The notes beneath the pieces are model-generated. The model saw only the letters and a program-made list of their open reading frames with translations, was not told the origin of the DNA and ran no database searches. A DNA stretch of 64,000 nt from Mariniphaga sediminis (GTDB lineage: Bacteria > Bacteroidota > Bacteroidia > Bacteroidales > Prolixibacteraceae): contig NZ_QWET01000002.1 in assembly GCF_003573545.1 (NCBI RefSeq), forward strand, positions 62,001-126,000, given 5' to 3'. Both the position numbers and the translations under genes were made by a program. Shown in pieces: positions 35,851 through 45,610 of this stretch (the stretch's first letter is position 1; every line of letters starts with the position of its first letter).

Positions 35851-36088
35851 TGTTTTATTGGAATTAATTGTTTGCAATTTTACAAAAAATAGATATCCGT
35901 AAAACAGAATTCGTATGAGTTCGTAACCAAATTTTTGAAATCCCTGAATGTGTATTGAATCCGAATATTTGTTTCTACGCTGTTTTGACTTTCTGCTATT
36001 TTCAACAAGACCCCATGGAATAAAAAAATGGGCTGTTACCACTCTCGTGTTTTGTACTATGTTATAGCATTCGATAGAATTTGCCCGT

Positions 36089-36967
36089 TCATTTCAGCAC
36101 CTTGTAATTCCTGTACTCGAACAACCTGACACCGAATGTTTTCTCAATGAAGTAAAGCACCCGGTATTTCAGTTTCATTTTTACCTTTTTCACATCAACA
36201 TAAACCTGCCAGTTCATCCGGTCAATTCTATCCTGCATCACACGGGGATGGCTGCCGTCAAATTTGGCCAGCGCATCGTATTTTCCACTGTAGTTGAATT
36301 CTTTTTCGCCCGCAATTTTTTTGGCTTCAGCAGTAGAAATTCCATCGTAAAACCTGCGTACCTCGTTAATTTTATCCTGCATAAATTTTGGGGGACGTAC
36401 CCAGCCGTAGTGGTAAATCTCTGCGCCAGTAGGTACCACATTCAGTTTGCGTCCCTTTTTACGAAAGCCTTGGGCATCACGGTAGGAACGAATGGTTTTA
36501 TCGTTTCGGATTATCCGGATTTCGTTCCGGTACCATTTACGCGAATTGCCCACATAATCATACGTGCCGTAAAAATGTTTGTATCCGAAGAGCAATCCCT
36601 CCACTTGCTTCTGGCGCAAATTATCGCGCATGGCCCGTTCAATGGGGAAAAGGTATTTTTCATGCACCACTTCGTCTCCCTGAATGTAAAAACACCAGTC
36701 AAACTCCGGAGGAATGGCATCAAAAGCTTTATCGGTTTCGGCAGCGTAAACCGCGCCGCCTTTTTGCAGTGTTTGATCCCAAACCGTATCAACAATGGTA
36801 ATTTTGTCCGGATCAATCTTTTCAATCATTTGGCGGGTCTTATCCTCTGAATTTCCTACCGCCACTACAAAATGGTCACAAAGGGGCATAATGGAAGTGA
36901 TGGCTTCCACCACCGGAAAATCAAACTTTTCCGCATTCCGAATAAATGTAAATCCACAGACCTTCAT
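36089..36967 (-). CDS. glycosyltransferase family 2-like protein
   Basis: 292 aa from the ATG at 36967, which overlaps the stop of the upstream membrane protein gene by 4 bases (ATGA); an in-frame ATG at 36994 is possible but lies inside that gene. It begins MKVCGFTFIRNAEKFDFPVV, a GT2-type start, then NSEDKTRQMIEKIDPDKITI and DWCFYIQGDEVVHEKYL, where QGDE takes the place of the DxD metal motif. Y-H-Y-G-W-V-R-P near residue 195 is typical for this subgroup. It probably transfers a sugar to a cell-surface glycan; acceptor and donor are unknown. Confidence 0.8.
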   Translation of the reverse strand: MKVCGFTFIRNAEKFDFPVVEAITSIMPLCDHFVVAVGNSEDKTRQMIEKIDPDKITIVDTVWDQTLQKGGAVYAAETDKAFDAIPPEFDWCFYIQGDEVVHEKYLFPIERAMRDNLRQKQVEGLLFGYKHFYGTYDYVGNSRKWYRNEIRIIRNDKTIRSYRDAQGFRKKGRKLNVVPTGAEIYHYGWVRPPKFMQDKINEVRRFYDGISTAEAKKIAGEKEFNYSGKYDALAKFDGSHPRVMQDRIDRMNWQVYVDVKKVKMKLKYRVLYFIEKTFGVRLFEYRNYKVLK

Positions 36968-37575
36968 ACTGCTTCTTTTTTTCGCAGGTTCCAAAAAACA
37001 AGGGCAAATTCAATGGCCGAAATCAGCATTAAGCCATTCCCTAACAGTTCAATTCCTTCTTCGGCTGCAGCCTTTGCCAGACGGTAGTTATCTGCATCGT
37101 ACATGAGTAACCAAAACCCGGAACGCCCCATAAGCCGGCTAAAAATATAGGTGACCAGAAATCCGGCAAAGAACCAGGCAGAAGCTGGTTGTGCAAAAAA
37201 CGTCTGCGTAGGTTTTCCCATTTTTTTATAATCACGAACTACCAGCCATATAATAATGAAAAGCACCAGCAAAGAAGGGTAAAACCACCAATCAATTAAA
37301 AAATTGAATTCGCGAATAAAGGAAATGAGGAAAAAAAGTGACACGATATTGGTCACCGGCTGAACAGGACGATGTCTGTATCCCAGCAATAAGTAAAAAC
37401 CAAACAAGATAAACAGGATAATTTCCTGGGAGATTTCAGTAAAACTGATTTCCCCGAAATAGCCCTCTTCCATCGGATATTTTGCATCGAGCCTGACAAT
37501 TTCTGCCAACCCGACAACCAGTAACGAATAAAAAATGACCTTAACGGCAACAGCCAGCGTGGTATGGTTTTTCAT
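36964..37575 (-). CDS. integral membrane protein of unknown function
   Basis: 203 aa with about six membrane helices (for example VIFYSLLVVGLAEIV, IILFILFGFYLLLGY, SLLVLFIIIWLVV, AWFFAGFLVTYIFSRLMG and NGLMLISAIEFALVFW). No known domain recognised. Charged and aromatic residues sit in the loop DADNYRLAKAAAEEG. It is translationally coupled (ATGA) to the glycosyltransferase-like gene, so it may assist that enzyme at the membrane; this is inference from position. Confidence 0.75.
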   Translation of the reverse strand: MKNHTTLAVAVKVIFYSLLVVGLAEIVRLDAKYPMEEGYFGEISFTEISQEIILFILFGFYLLLGYRHRPVQPVTNIVSLFFLISFIREFNFLIDWWFYPSLLVLFIIIWLVVRDYKKMGKPTQTFFAQPASAWFFAGFLVTYIFSRLMGRSGFWLLMYDADNYRLAKAAAEEGIELLGNGLMLISAIEFALVFWNLRKKEAV

Positions 37576-37718
37576 GCTCCCTTTTTGATTGGGCTAAATT
37601 AAACTTTTTAGCACGCATAAAAAATACAGGATACTTTTAAAATGACACAAATTCCGATTCACTGCGCATAAATTATCAGCGAACCGGTATTCTCACACCC
37701 TCAAGGCTAAATATTCCT

Positions 37719-40532
37719 TTAGTTCTCGCTCGCTTCTGCCGGTTCCAGCGCAACACTTATATAATTTTCAAAATCGAAATACTTTTTAAATGCTTTTTGC
37801 ATGGATTCTATCGTAAGACTGTTGACCAAATCATTGTACGTTCCAAACCCGGAGAAATCACCTTCCTTCAGGTAATAGGTGTTACTCAGGACAGACAGCC
37901 AGAAACCGTTTTCACGCAAAGCAATTTCACGTTCACGCAACATCTTTTCTTTGGCTTTTGCCAACTCTTCCTCACTGGGACCATGCTGAATAAAATCTTT
38001 AATCTCGTCAAAAACAGCTTCCTCCAGCTCTTCCAGTTTTTGAGGATCGGTTCCATAGCGAATAGAAACGGTGTATTCTTCATCGGGATATTTCGAAGAA
38101 GAGGGCCTTGCACTAATACTGTACACGCTACTTTTATCTTCACGGATAACTTCCAGCAGGCGGGTCGAAAGAATCCGGCCCAAAGCATCCAATTCAATGG
38201 CATTTGCGGATGAATACTCAAAATCTCCATGAAACACAATGTATTGAATACTTTTATCTTCCTGCCCTCTTTTAACTGTCTTTTTCACAACACCCTGAGG
38301 CGCTTCAATCCCAAGATCTTTCCAATTCTCCTTTTCATCGAAATAGGGAATCCCTCCAATATATTTTTCTACCAGCGGCCTCAACGTAGCTGTGTCAATA
38401 TTTCCTACAAAAAAGAAATTAAAATCGGCAGCATTACGAAAACGCTCCTGCCCAATTGCTTTCATACGTTGCAGGTCGGCCTCATCAAGCAGGTCAACAG
38501 ACATTGGCCGGGCACGCTTATGATAATTGGCCATTACCGATTTTAAGGTATCCTGAAATACTGCTTCGGGCGAGGCAGCTTTATTTTGTAATACACCATT
38601 CAGACGGGTCATGTAAGCCTGGTAGCTCGTTTCGTCAAAGCGTGGTTCGGTAAAGTACAGGTAAACTACCTGCAAAAGCGTCTCCAAATCCTTCACGGAA
38701 GAATTCCCGCTGAAACCTTCACGCAGTTGAGAAATATAGGGCGACAGATTAAAAACTTTATCGGACAACATTTTATTGAGTGTAATTTTATCGAAACCGG
38801 CAATTCCGCTCATTGCCATAATGGTGGCAGCAAAATCGGCTGACACATCGTCTTTTTGTCCGTAAAGGGAAGTTCCTCCCGGGCTCCAGGCGCTAAACAA
38901 AATTTCGTCTTCTTTAAAATCAGTGGTTTTGATGATAACTTTTGCCCCGTTTTGCAACGTCCATTCTACTGCCTCTACCTTTTCCAGGTTCTTTTTTTCA
39001 ACCACAGAACTTGGCCAGGGTTCCTCTGCTACCAGCGGAACATCGGAAACAACATCTTCATACAGTTCTATTTCGGACTGCTCCACTTCCTGAAGCAAGG
39101 CAAGCACCTCCTCTTTGGAAGGTACCTTTACCCCTTCAATCTCAGGGGCGGTAATCACAACAACCCGGTTTTCTCCGATCACCCATTTCTCCGCCAGTTG
39201 GTTCACTTCATCCAGCGAAATGCCGGGTAAAAAAGTTTTAAAATATTCAAACTCTCTTTCAATTCCCGGAATGGGCTCTTCCGTCATCAAAAAATTGCGC
39301 TTATACTCTCCCGCATAACCAATAGATTTTTGCTTATCGCGCTCATTGTATGCTTTCTCAATATAGTTTAACAAGGCTGTTTTCTGCCGTTCAAGTTCAG
39401 TTTGGGTAAAACCAAATTTTTTCACCCGCTCATTTTCCAGCAAAACGGCCTCCAGGCCTTCTTCAATTTTTCCGTTATTGCAAACCGCCACCGATTGATA
39501 GACACTTACCGGCCCAAACAGTTCGGAGAAAGACGACTGGCCGATGATAAACGGTGGCTCAGCTTCCTGTGTTTTTTCCGACAGGCGACTATTAATCATC
39601 GAATTATACAGACTGTGCAAAATGGATTTCCGGTAATCTCCGATCGTTTTCGCTTTTTCCAGCGGATGTTTGTAAAAAACATACGCTACCGGGTACTGCG
39701 CTTCCTTGTCAGTAGCAATGCTTACCAACGTTTCTTTATGTGGCGGAATTCCAAAAAACTCTTTTTCGCGCAGATTATCGGCTACCGGTATTTGTGAAAA
39801 CTTCGCTTTTACCTTTTCTACCATCACATCCTGATCGAAATCGCCCACAACAATAACTGCCTGCAAACCGGGACGGTACCAATCATTCCGGAAACGACGC
39901 AAGGCTTTGGGAGGTGCATTTTCAATGATATCCACTTCGCCAATCGGAAGCCTGTTGGCATATTTCGAATTGTGCAGGAATACAGGAAGCCACTCCTGTT
40001 GCATACGAAAGTTGGCATTTCGTCCGCCGCGTAACTCTTCACGAATCACTCCGCGTTCCTTCTCAATTTCCTCATCGGAATCGGTTACCTGGCAGGCCCA
40101 GTCGTACAGTACCTGTAACCCTTTTTCCATGTAAAGTGCCGAATCGAGCGGAACTTTCAGCATGTAAACGGTTTCGTCAAAGCTGGTGTAGGCATTAATT
40201 TCCGGACCGAATTCCATCCCAATCGACTCAAAATATTTTATCAGTTCATTTTTGGGAAAATTCTCGGTACCATTAAATGCCATGTGCTCGGCAAAATGCG
40301 CCAGTCCTTTCTGGTCATCATCCTCATCGATGGAGCCGGCCCGCACCACCAGCATCAATTCGGCCCTGTTCCGGGGTTCACTGTTGGCCCGCACATAATA
40401 TGTCAGTCCATTCTCCAAAACACCTTTTGAAATTCTTGAATCAATGGGGATCGGGTCATTCAAATCAAAATCCTGTTGTGCACCCGAGAGCAAAGAAAAC
40501 GCTAAGAAAGTTACAACTAATATATTCTTCAT
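37719..40532 (-). CDS. M16-family zinc metallopeptidase, exported (PqqL-like)
   Basis: 937 aa. Signal peptide about 1-19 (ILVVTFLAFSLLSGAQQ). The N-terminal M16 domain carries the inverted zinc motif HFAEH (about residues 82-86) in GLAHFAEHMAFNGTENFPKN, with a further ligand Glu in the ERGVIREELRGG helix. A second, non-catalytic M16 domain follows, and the C-terminal half repeats the clam-shell fold (SVYSISARPSSSKYPDEEY). The length fits two-module PqqL-type peptidases. It degrades peptides in the periplasm; possible precursor-processing roles cannot be resolved. Single-gene unit. Confidence 0.93.
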   Translation of the reverse strand: MKNILVVTFLAFSLLSGAQQDFDLNDPIPIDSRISKGVLENGLTYYVRANSEPRNRAELMLVVRAGSIDEDDDQKGLAHFAEHMAFNGTENFPKNELIKYFESIGMEFGPEINAYTSFDETVYMLKVPLDSALYMEKGLQVLYDWACQVTDSDEEIEKERGVIREELRGGRNANFRMQQEWLPVFLHNSKYANRLPIGEVDIIENAPPKALRRFRNDWYRPGLQAVIVVGDFDQDVMVEKVKAKFSQIPVADNLREKEFFGIPPHKETLVSIATDKEAQYPVAYVFYKHPLEKAKTIGDYRKSILHSLYNSMINSRLSEKTQEAEPPFIIGQSSFSELFGPVSVYQSVAVCNNGKIEEGLEAVLLENERVKKFGFTQTELERQKTALLNYIEKAYNERDKQKSIGYAGEYKRNFLMTEEPIPGIEREFEYFKTFLPGISLDEVNQLAEKWVIGENRVVVITAPEIEGVKVPSKEEVLALLQEVEQSEIELYEDVVSDVPLVAEEPWPSSVVEKKNLEKVEAVEWTLQNGAKVIIKTTDFKEDEILFSAWSPGGTSLYGQKDDVSADFAATIMAMSGIAGFDKITLNKMLSDKVFNLSPYISQLREGFSGNSSVKDLETLLQVVYLYFTEPRFDETSYQAYMTRLNGVLQNKAASPEAVFQDTLKSVMANYHKRARPMSVDLLDEADLQRMKAIGQERFRNAADFNFFFVGNIDTATLRPLVEKYIGGIPYFDEKENWKDLGIEAPQGVVKKTVKRGQEDKSIQYIVFHGDFEYSSANAIELDALGRILSTRLLEVIREDKSSVYSISARPSSSKYPDEEYTVSIRYGTDPQKLEELEEAVFDEIKDFIQHGPSEEELAKAKEKMLREREIALRENGFWLSVLSNTYYLKEGDFSGFGTYNDLVNSLTIESMQKAFKKYFDFENYISVALEPAEASEN

Positions 40533-40711
40533 GCTTTTATAATTGTTGATTTACAATAATAAAACATGCCTGTTTGGCTTGTACATGCAGCATAGGAACC
40601 TGACATTCTTAAAATAATACTGCATGAAAAAACTTCACTCACGGCACGTTTCATAACATAAATACTACATTTCAAAATAGGTAGTCAAATTCCGGTAAAT
40701 ATTACAACAAA

Positions 40712-41551
40712 TTATTCCAGTAAGGGTTGAACAGCGTGGGCAAAGGCATCGTCTTCGTTGGAAGGGACAGCATGAAACCGGCTTTTAATTTGTTCTGGTG
40801 CATTCTCTGTAAGGAACGAATGTGCTGTAAAATCCAGCAAATCGAGATCATTATAATCGTTTCCAATACCGAATGTTTCGCCGGGATGGATATGAAGCAA
40901 ATTGCAAACATGTTTCACCCCATTTCCTTTTGAAACCTCCCGGTGAAAAACTTCCACCCAAATGTACCCTTTGGTAACAGGCGAAGAAGAACGGATTACC
41001 CTGATTTCATTGTGTTGTCCCTCAATTTCATTTTTTACTTGTTCAAAAATGGAATCGTCTTCCGGAATAATCAGCATAAACTGGCAAAGCCCGCTTTCCC
41101 ACTTTCCATTTTCAGGCAGTGGTTCCGAAAATGAATTATGAAATGAAAAATAGCGGTTGAATTCTTCGCAATCCTGCGTGCCTTTGTGATACCACAACCG
41201 ATGATTTTCGGGGGCGGGAGCAAAAGCATAAAAGTTGTAATCCTTTTGCCTGAAATATTCGACGAGGTGGCTGGCGGTTTCCTGTCCGATATTTTGATGG
41301 AAAATGTGCTCCTGTTTTTTCCAGTCGAAAATACCGGCTCCCGAAGAGTAAACAATATAGTCGAACGGCACATCGCGGGCAATCACCTCGGTAACTTTCC
41401 GCAAGTTTCTGCCGGTGGCCACCACCCTAACAATCTGCTTTTTCCCCAGCAGGTGCAGCGCCCTCAAATTTTCCTGACTCACTGAACGGTCGTCTTTCAA
41501 AAAAGTACCGTCGAGATCGGTTGCTACCAATTTTATATTTTTCATGTCCAT
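40712..41551 (-). CDS. Cof-type HAD-superfamily phosphatase
   Basis: 279 aa from the ATG at 41551 (MDMKNIKLVATDLDGTFLKD); the ATG at 41545 is equally possible, while a longer frame adds 20 residues without family match. HAD motif I is DLDGTFLKDD with nucleophile Asp, motif II is VVATGRN, motif III includes the Lys of EVSKGNGV, and motif IV is GIGNDYNDLDLL. These enzymes dephosphorylate sugar phosphates or flavin mononucleotide. It lies 180 bases downstream of the Gfo/Idh operon on the same strand and could be its last gene, though the gap argues for separate transcription. Confidence 0.9.
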   Translation of the reverse strand: MDMKNIKLVATDLDGTFLKDDRSVSQENLRALHLLGKKQIVRVVATGRNLRKVTEVIARDVPFDYIVYSSGAGIFDWKKQEHIFHQNIGQETASHLVEYFRQKDYNFYAFAPAPENHRLWYHKGTQDCEEFNRYFSFHNSFSEPLPENGKWESGLCQFMLIIPEDDSIFEQVKNEIEGQHNEIRVIRSSSPVTKGYIWVEVFHREVSKGNGVKHVCNLLHIHPGETFGIGNDYNDLDLLDFTAHSFLTENAPEQIKSRFHAVPSNEDDAFAHAVQPLLE

Positions 41552-41730
41552 AAGCCCAAAAATAATGCTTTTTATTGAATACTTTTTTTCTCCGAACTGC
41601 CCCCAGGTCATAAAATACCTTGTTCAGTCAGAACAAAAAATAAATATTCCACCGCATTACCTGTATTCAAATCTTCTGCAACTTCGCAGAAAAGATTCCG
41701 GGTACTGGCAGGACATTACACTATTTTCTC

Positions 41731-43149
41731 TTACAGCATATAAGGTTTCCTGTACTCTTTCGAAAACATCCGGTTGGCCTCCTCGTCATTTATAACACTG
41801 AAAGTTACCGGATCGATATTCAAGGTACGCCCCAGCCGGTGAGAAATGTTAGCAAGGTGAATTAACGCACAGGAGTAAAAGCCCTCTTCAATAGGCGCTG
41901 TCAGCAACCCCGGATCGTCTGCCCTGATGGCATCCACAAAATTCTGATAGTGGTTCCCCTCGCCCGCACCGGAAGCACCGGGCTCTCTCTCTTTTCCCAT
42001 AAAAGTTTGCCAGCCTGATACATCCTTCAGCATGTAACCTTCCGAGCCATAAAAAATATTGCCTATCACGTTGGAAGAACTGGTCATATAGGTGTTTTTC
42101 AAACTCTCGCCCGACCCCAGATTATTTCCTTCCGGGTTGGTCATCCAGTGCCTCACTTCAAACTGCATCACTTTCTTTTTATCTCCTCCACCTTCCGGAT
42201 TGGGAAATTCAAATACCGCCATCAATACATTTGGGGTCTCCTGGGCATCGTCAAAAAGAAGGTGTCCTCCCATGGCACTCACCCTTGTAGGAATTTTCAC
42301 CCCCAATCCCCAACGGGCAATATCCATCTCGTGAACACCCTGGTTTCCCAGGTCTCCGTTTCCATAGTCCCAGTTCCAGTGCCAGTTATAATGAAAACGG
42401 TTACGGTTAAAAGGCCGTTTGGGCGCCGGTCCCAGCCACATATCGTAATTCACTTTCTCCATGTACTCTTTTGTAAACGGCTCAATCCAGGAGGTACTAT
42501 TCACTGTGCTGGCATATTTCTCGCCCTCTGCCATATAACCATCCGGGTACCTGCCAATTGAATCGCGCCATTTGTAGCACACTCCTTTCGCCAGGTAAAC
42601 CTCTCCCAGCTTGCCATCGCGCATAAACTGAACCGCTGATTGGGCGCCCGGATTACTGCGCTGCTCCGCTCCGTCCTGAACAACGAGGTTATATCTTTTT
42701 GCTGCTTCCACCAGCTTTTGCCCTTCTTCAATGGTATGGCACGATGGCTTTTCGATACTGGCATGTTTCCCGGCCTGAAGAGCCCAGATTCCGGCCAGGG
42801 CATGCCAGTGGTTCGGTGTGACTACCGAGACCGCATCGATTGATTTATCTTCAAAAAGCCTGCGCATGTCGTTATAAAGCGTTGGCTTTCGCAAACCTTT
42901 ATCGGTATAATATTCTTTTACACGCCCGGCAAAAAGATTTTCATCTACATCGCACAAAGCGGCCACTTCAACATTCTTTAAATTTTGGTATTCCCGGATG
43001 TGTGACTGCCCCATTCCCCGGATACCGATAACTGCCACGTTCACCCGGTCGTTGGCACCCTTCCAGTTTGAATTCGAAAAAATAAGTGGTGCGGCGCCCA
43101 AAGCCATTGCACCCTTTGCCGTTTTTTGAATAAATTTTCTTCGTTCCAT
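41731..43149 (-). CDS. exported Gfo/Idh/MocA-family oxidoreductase
   Basis: 472 aa. The N-terminal ERRKFIQKTAKGAMALGAAP is an RR-type signal. The Rossmann NAD(P) motif is VNVAVIGIRGMGQSH (about 36-50); the core has VVTPNHWHALAGIWALQAGKH and the EKPSCHT equivalent of the catalytic EKP motif. The C-terminal domain carries NYDMWLGPAPKRPFNRNRFH and WHWNWDYGNGDLGNQGVHE, typical for the large secreted subgroup in Bacteroidota. It oxidises or isomerises a sugar; in some relatives a tightly bound NAD cofactor allows action outside the cytoplasm. Last gene of a tight four-gene unit (11 bases after the UroD-like gene). Confidence 0.9.
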   Translation of the reverse strand: MERRKFIQKTAKGAMALGAAPLIFSNSNWKGANDRVNVAVIGIRGMGQSHIREYQNLKNVEVAALCDVDENLFAGRVKEYYTDKGLRKPTLYNDMRRLFEDKSIDAVSVVTPNHWHALAGIWALQAGKHASIEKPSCHTIEEGQKLVEAAKRYNLVVQDGAEQRSNPGAQSAVQFMRDGKLGEVYLAKGVCYKWRDSIGRYPDGYMAEGEKYASTVNSTSWIEPFTKEYMEKVNYDMWLGPAPKRPFNRNRFHYNWHWNWDYGNGDLGNQGVHEMDIARWGLGVKIPTRVSAMGGHLLFDDAQETPNVLMAVFEFPNPEGGGDKKKVMQFEVRHWMTNPEGNNLGSGESLKNTYMTSSSNVIGNIFYGSEGYMLKDVSGWQTFMGKEREPGASGAGEGNHYQNFVDAIRADDPGLLTAPIEEGFYSCALIHLANISHRLGRTLNIDPVTFSVINDEEANRMFSKEYRKPYML

Positions 43150-43160
43150 AATTAATCAAT

Positions 43161-44327
43161 TTAAGCATACGAATATTTTCCAAACTCCTGCAACGCTTCC
43201 CACATTGCCATAATGTTTTCGGGGGGCACCTCGGCCTGAATGTTATGTACCGTATTAAATACAAAACCTCCGCCAGGCGCCAGCACTTCAATATTTCGTT
43301 TTACGTCATCCTTCACATTTTGTGGCGTACCATTTGGCAAAACGTTTTGCGTATCTACTCCCCCGCCCCAAAAAACAAGGTCTTTGCCAAAATCTTTTTT
43401 TAGTTGTACCGGTTCCATTCCATTGGCTCTAACGTGAACGGGATTCAATATATCCACACCCATTTCAATTAAGTCGGGAAGAATGGGGCGCACATTTCCG
43501 CAGGAATGAAACATGATTTTCAGATGAGGACTTTTCTTCTTAATAAAGTCCAGCACCCGCATAAAATGAGGTTTGTAATACGCTCTGAAATGCTCCGGAT
43601 CGATCAATTGCGATTGCTGTGTACCGTAATCGTCGCCTTCGCCAATAATATCAACCACATCCCCGGCCTCGTCTAACAACGCATCCCAAAACTCAATCTT
43701 CAAATCAGCCAGTTTTCCGATCAGTTTATCCGAATTCTCCGGAAACATAAACGCATCGAGCATGGCATTCTCCATTCCCCTCACGCGCTGATGCATTTCA
43801 AACAACCCGGCACACAGCCCTTTCGTAAAAACCACTTTATCGCTATTCCGGTACTCAATTGCTTTTTTGCGCAGCCCGGCAAAACGTTGCTTATCTCCGG
43901 CATTAGGCCAGGGGTATTTTCCGACAATATCACTTTCTGAAAAATCACTTTCGTCCATCGGACTTTTTACCAGGGAAAACCAAAAGCCGTTTTTGGGGAA
44001 CCGGTGGGTAAATCCCCATTCATCAAAATATTCCCAAAAATCGCCCTTGTCTTTCAATTTTGCCCAGACGTCCCAGTTGTGGCTTGTCAACGGGAAAACC
44101 CCGCGCACATCCACATTCAACCGGTCTAATATTTCTTCGGAAGGAATCACAATCTGCTGAATCACATCGGACCAAACCGGCTCTTCGGGCTCCATTCCCA
44201 AAAATTTCCGCAGATTCTGATATGCTGTGTTGGTAATTCCTGTCCAGGTTGAACTTGCCAAATCATAGGGAACCCGATCCGGTTCCTCATGATTCAGCGC
44301 TTTAAAAATCCGTTCTCTTGAATTCAT
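43161..44327 (-). CDS. uroporphyrinogen-decarboxylase-family protein (methyltransferase-like)
   Basis: 388 aa, no signal. It opens with the family motif NSRERIFKALNHEEPDRVPYD. A possible metal site is in IMFHSCGNVRPILPDLIEMG (His-x-Cys, about 269-272), and the C-terminus has WGGGVDTQNVLPNGTPQNV and GGFVFNTVHNIQAEVPPENI, where corrinoid methyltransferases have a second Cys. This version belongs to the large UroD-like clade found in sugar operons, not to HemE of haem synthesis. No corrinoid protein is nearby. It lies 6 bases after the MFS gene and 11 before the Gfo/Idh gene, so it belongs to the same pathway. Confidence 0.87.
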   Translation of the reverse strand: MNSRERIFKALNHEEPDRVPYDLASSTWTGITNTAYQNLRKFLGMEPEEPVWSDVIQQIVIPSEEILDRLNVDVRGVFPLTSHNWDVWAKLKDKGDFWEYFDEWGFTHRFPKNGFWFSLVKSPMDESDFSESDIVGKYPWPNAGDKQRFAGLRKKAIEYRNSDKVVFTKGLCAGLFEMHQRVRGMENAMLDAFMFPENSDKLIGKLADLKIEFWDALLDEAGDVVDIIGEGDDYGTQQSQLIDPEHFRAYYKPHFMRVLDFIKKKSPHLKIMFHSCGNVRPILPDLIEMGVDILNPVHVRANGMEPVQLKKDFGKDLVFWGGGVDTQNVLPNGTPQNVKDDVKRNIEVLAPGGGFVFNTVHNIQAEVPPENIMAMWEALQEFGKYSYA

Positions 44328-44333
44328 AATTAA

Positions 44334-45608
44334 TTATTTGTTGATTGAAACAGGTTTCATTCCAGGCGATAACAAATGGATAACCAGTATTCCGACGAGA
44401 TAGCCAAATGCAGCAATTACAAACGGAAACACATAGCCGTCGACACCCGATTCATTTAAAGCATAACCGATAAGCAAAGCCGTTCCCATGGCCGCAATGG
44501 AGCTCACCGTGGTAGAAAACCCGATAACCGAACCGACAATTTTTTTTGGGAACAGGTCGGAAGCGATGGTAAAAATATTGGCCGACCATGAGTTGTGGGC
44601 AGCGGCAGCAAGGGCAATCAGCCCCACACAAACCGGAAGCGAATCGACAAAAGGAACTATCATTACCGGCAAAACCAGTAAGGCCGTCCCGACCATCGTT
44701 ATTTTCCGGGCGAAATTGGGAGATTTCCCCTTTTTCAGCAGAAACGAGGACACAGCGCCACCTGCCATCCCGCCCCCCCAAGCCAAAACATAAATGACTA
44801 TTAATGGCAAAGCCAAACCTTTTAATTCCACACCGAACCGGGCATTTAAAAACTTCGCTCCCCAAAAAAGGTAAAAATACCACACGGGGTCAGCAAACAG
44901 TTTGCCCAATGCAACCACCCAGGTTTGGCGGTATTTCACCAGCTTCTTCCACGGTACTTTCACTTTTTCCAGATCGCCGCTGTCACTTCGGATATATTCC
45001 CGCTCTGCGTCATTGACAAACCGGCTTTCCCGGGGCGATTTAAAAAATATCAGCCATAACACCAGCCAGACAGCGCTTAATACCAATGACAACACAAATA
45101 CATACCTCCACGAAGTAAAAAAATAAAGCACAACAGGAATAAGTAGCGGTGCCGCCACCTGTCCAATATTGGATCCTCCGTTAAAAACACCTGTGGCATA
45201 TGCTCTTTCCTTTTGCGGGAACCATTCTGCAACGGTTTTAATACTTGCCGGGAAATTCGCCGACTGCCCGATTCCCAGTCCCAAACGTGCGATGGCAAAC
45301 CCCAGCCAACTGCGCGCAGCAGCGTGTGACAAACTGAAAAATGCCCACACTATCACCGCCAGCGAAAATCCCCAACGGGTTCCTAAGCGGTCAATGACGT
45401 AGCCAATAAACAGGGGCCCGATCGCATACGTTAACTGAAAAGCAAAAACCACATACCCATATTCCTGTTCGCTCCATCCGATTTCTTCCGTAATGAAAGG
45501 AGCCAGGATTCCCAGGATAACCCGGTCGAAATAAACGATAGTAGTGGAGTAAAATAAAAGGGTGACAATTACCCAGCGAAAGTTGGTTTTTTTGTTTGAT
45601 GTCTGCAT
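44334..45608 (-). CDS. MFS transporter of the ACS (hexuronate/anion:cation symporter) family
   Basis: 424 aa with about twelve membrane helices. ACS features include YFDRVILGILAPFITEE in helix 1, the RLGTRWGFSLAVIVWAFFSL loop, and RLGLGIGQSANFPASIKTVAEWFP, which is the classic hexuronate/glucarate/phthalate symporter region. Likely substrates are sugar acids. It begins only 2 bases after the GntR regulator stop, so uptake is controlled with the enzymes that follow. Confidence 0.9.
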   Translation of the reverse strand: MQTSNKKTNFRWVIVTLLFYSTTIVYFDRVILGILAPFITEEIGWSEQEYGYVVFAFQLTYAIGPLFIGYVIDRLGTRWGFSLAVIVWAFFSLSHAAARSWLGFAIARLGLGIGQSANFPASIKTVAEWFPQKERAYATGVFNGGSNIGQVAAPLLIPVVLYFFTSWRYVFVLSLVLSAVWLVLWLIFFKSPRESRFVNDAEREYIRSDSGDLEKVKVPWKKLVKYRQTWVVALGKLFADPVWYFYLFWGAKFLNARFGVELKGLALPLIVIYVLAWGGGMAGGAVSSFLLKKGKSPNFARKITMVGTALLVLPVMIVPFVDSLPVCVGLIALAAAAHNSWSANIFTIASDLFPKKIVGSVIGFSTTVSSIAAMGTALLIGYALNESGVDGYVFPFVIAAFGYLVGILVIHLLSPGMKPVSINK

Positions 45609-45610
45609 TT

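Noticed and set aside
34234-36042. Longer start for the TIM-barrel lipoprotein at 36042
   Set aside because: The extra 64 residues would place the clear RR signal and lipobox inside the protein.
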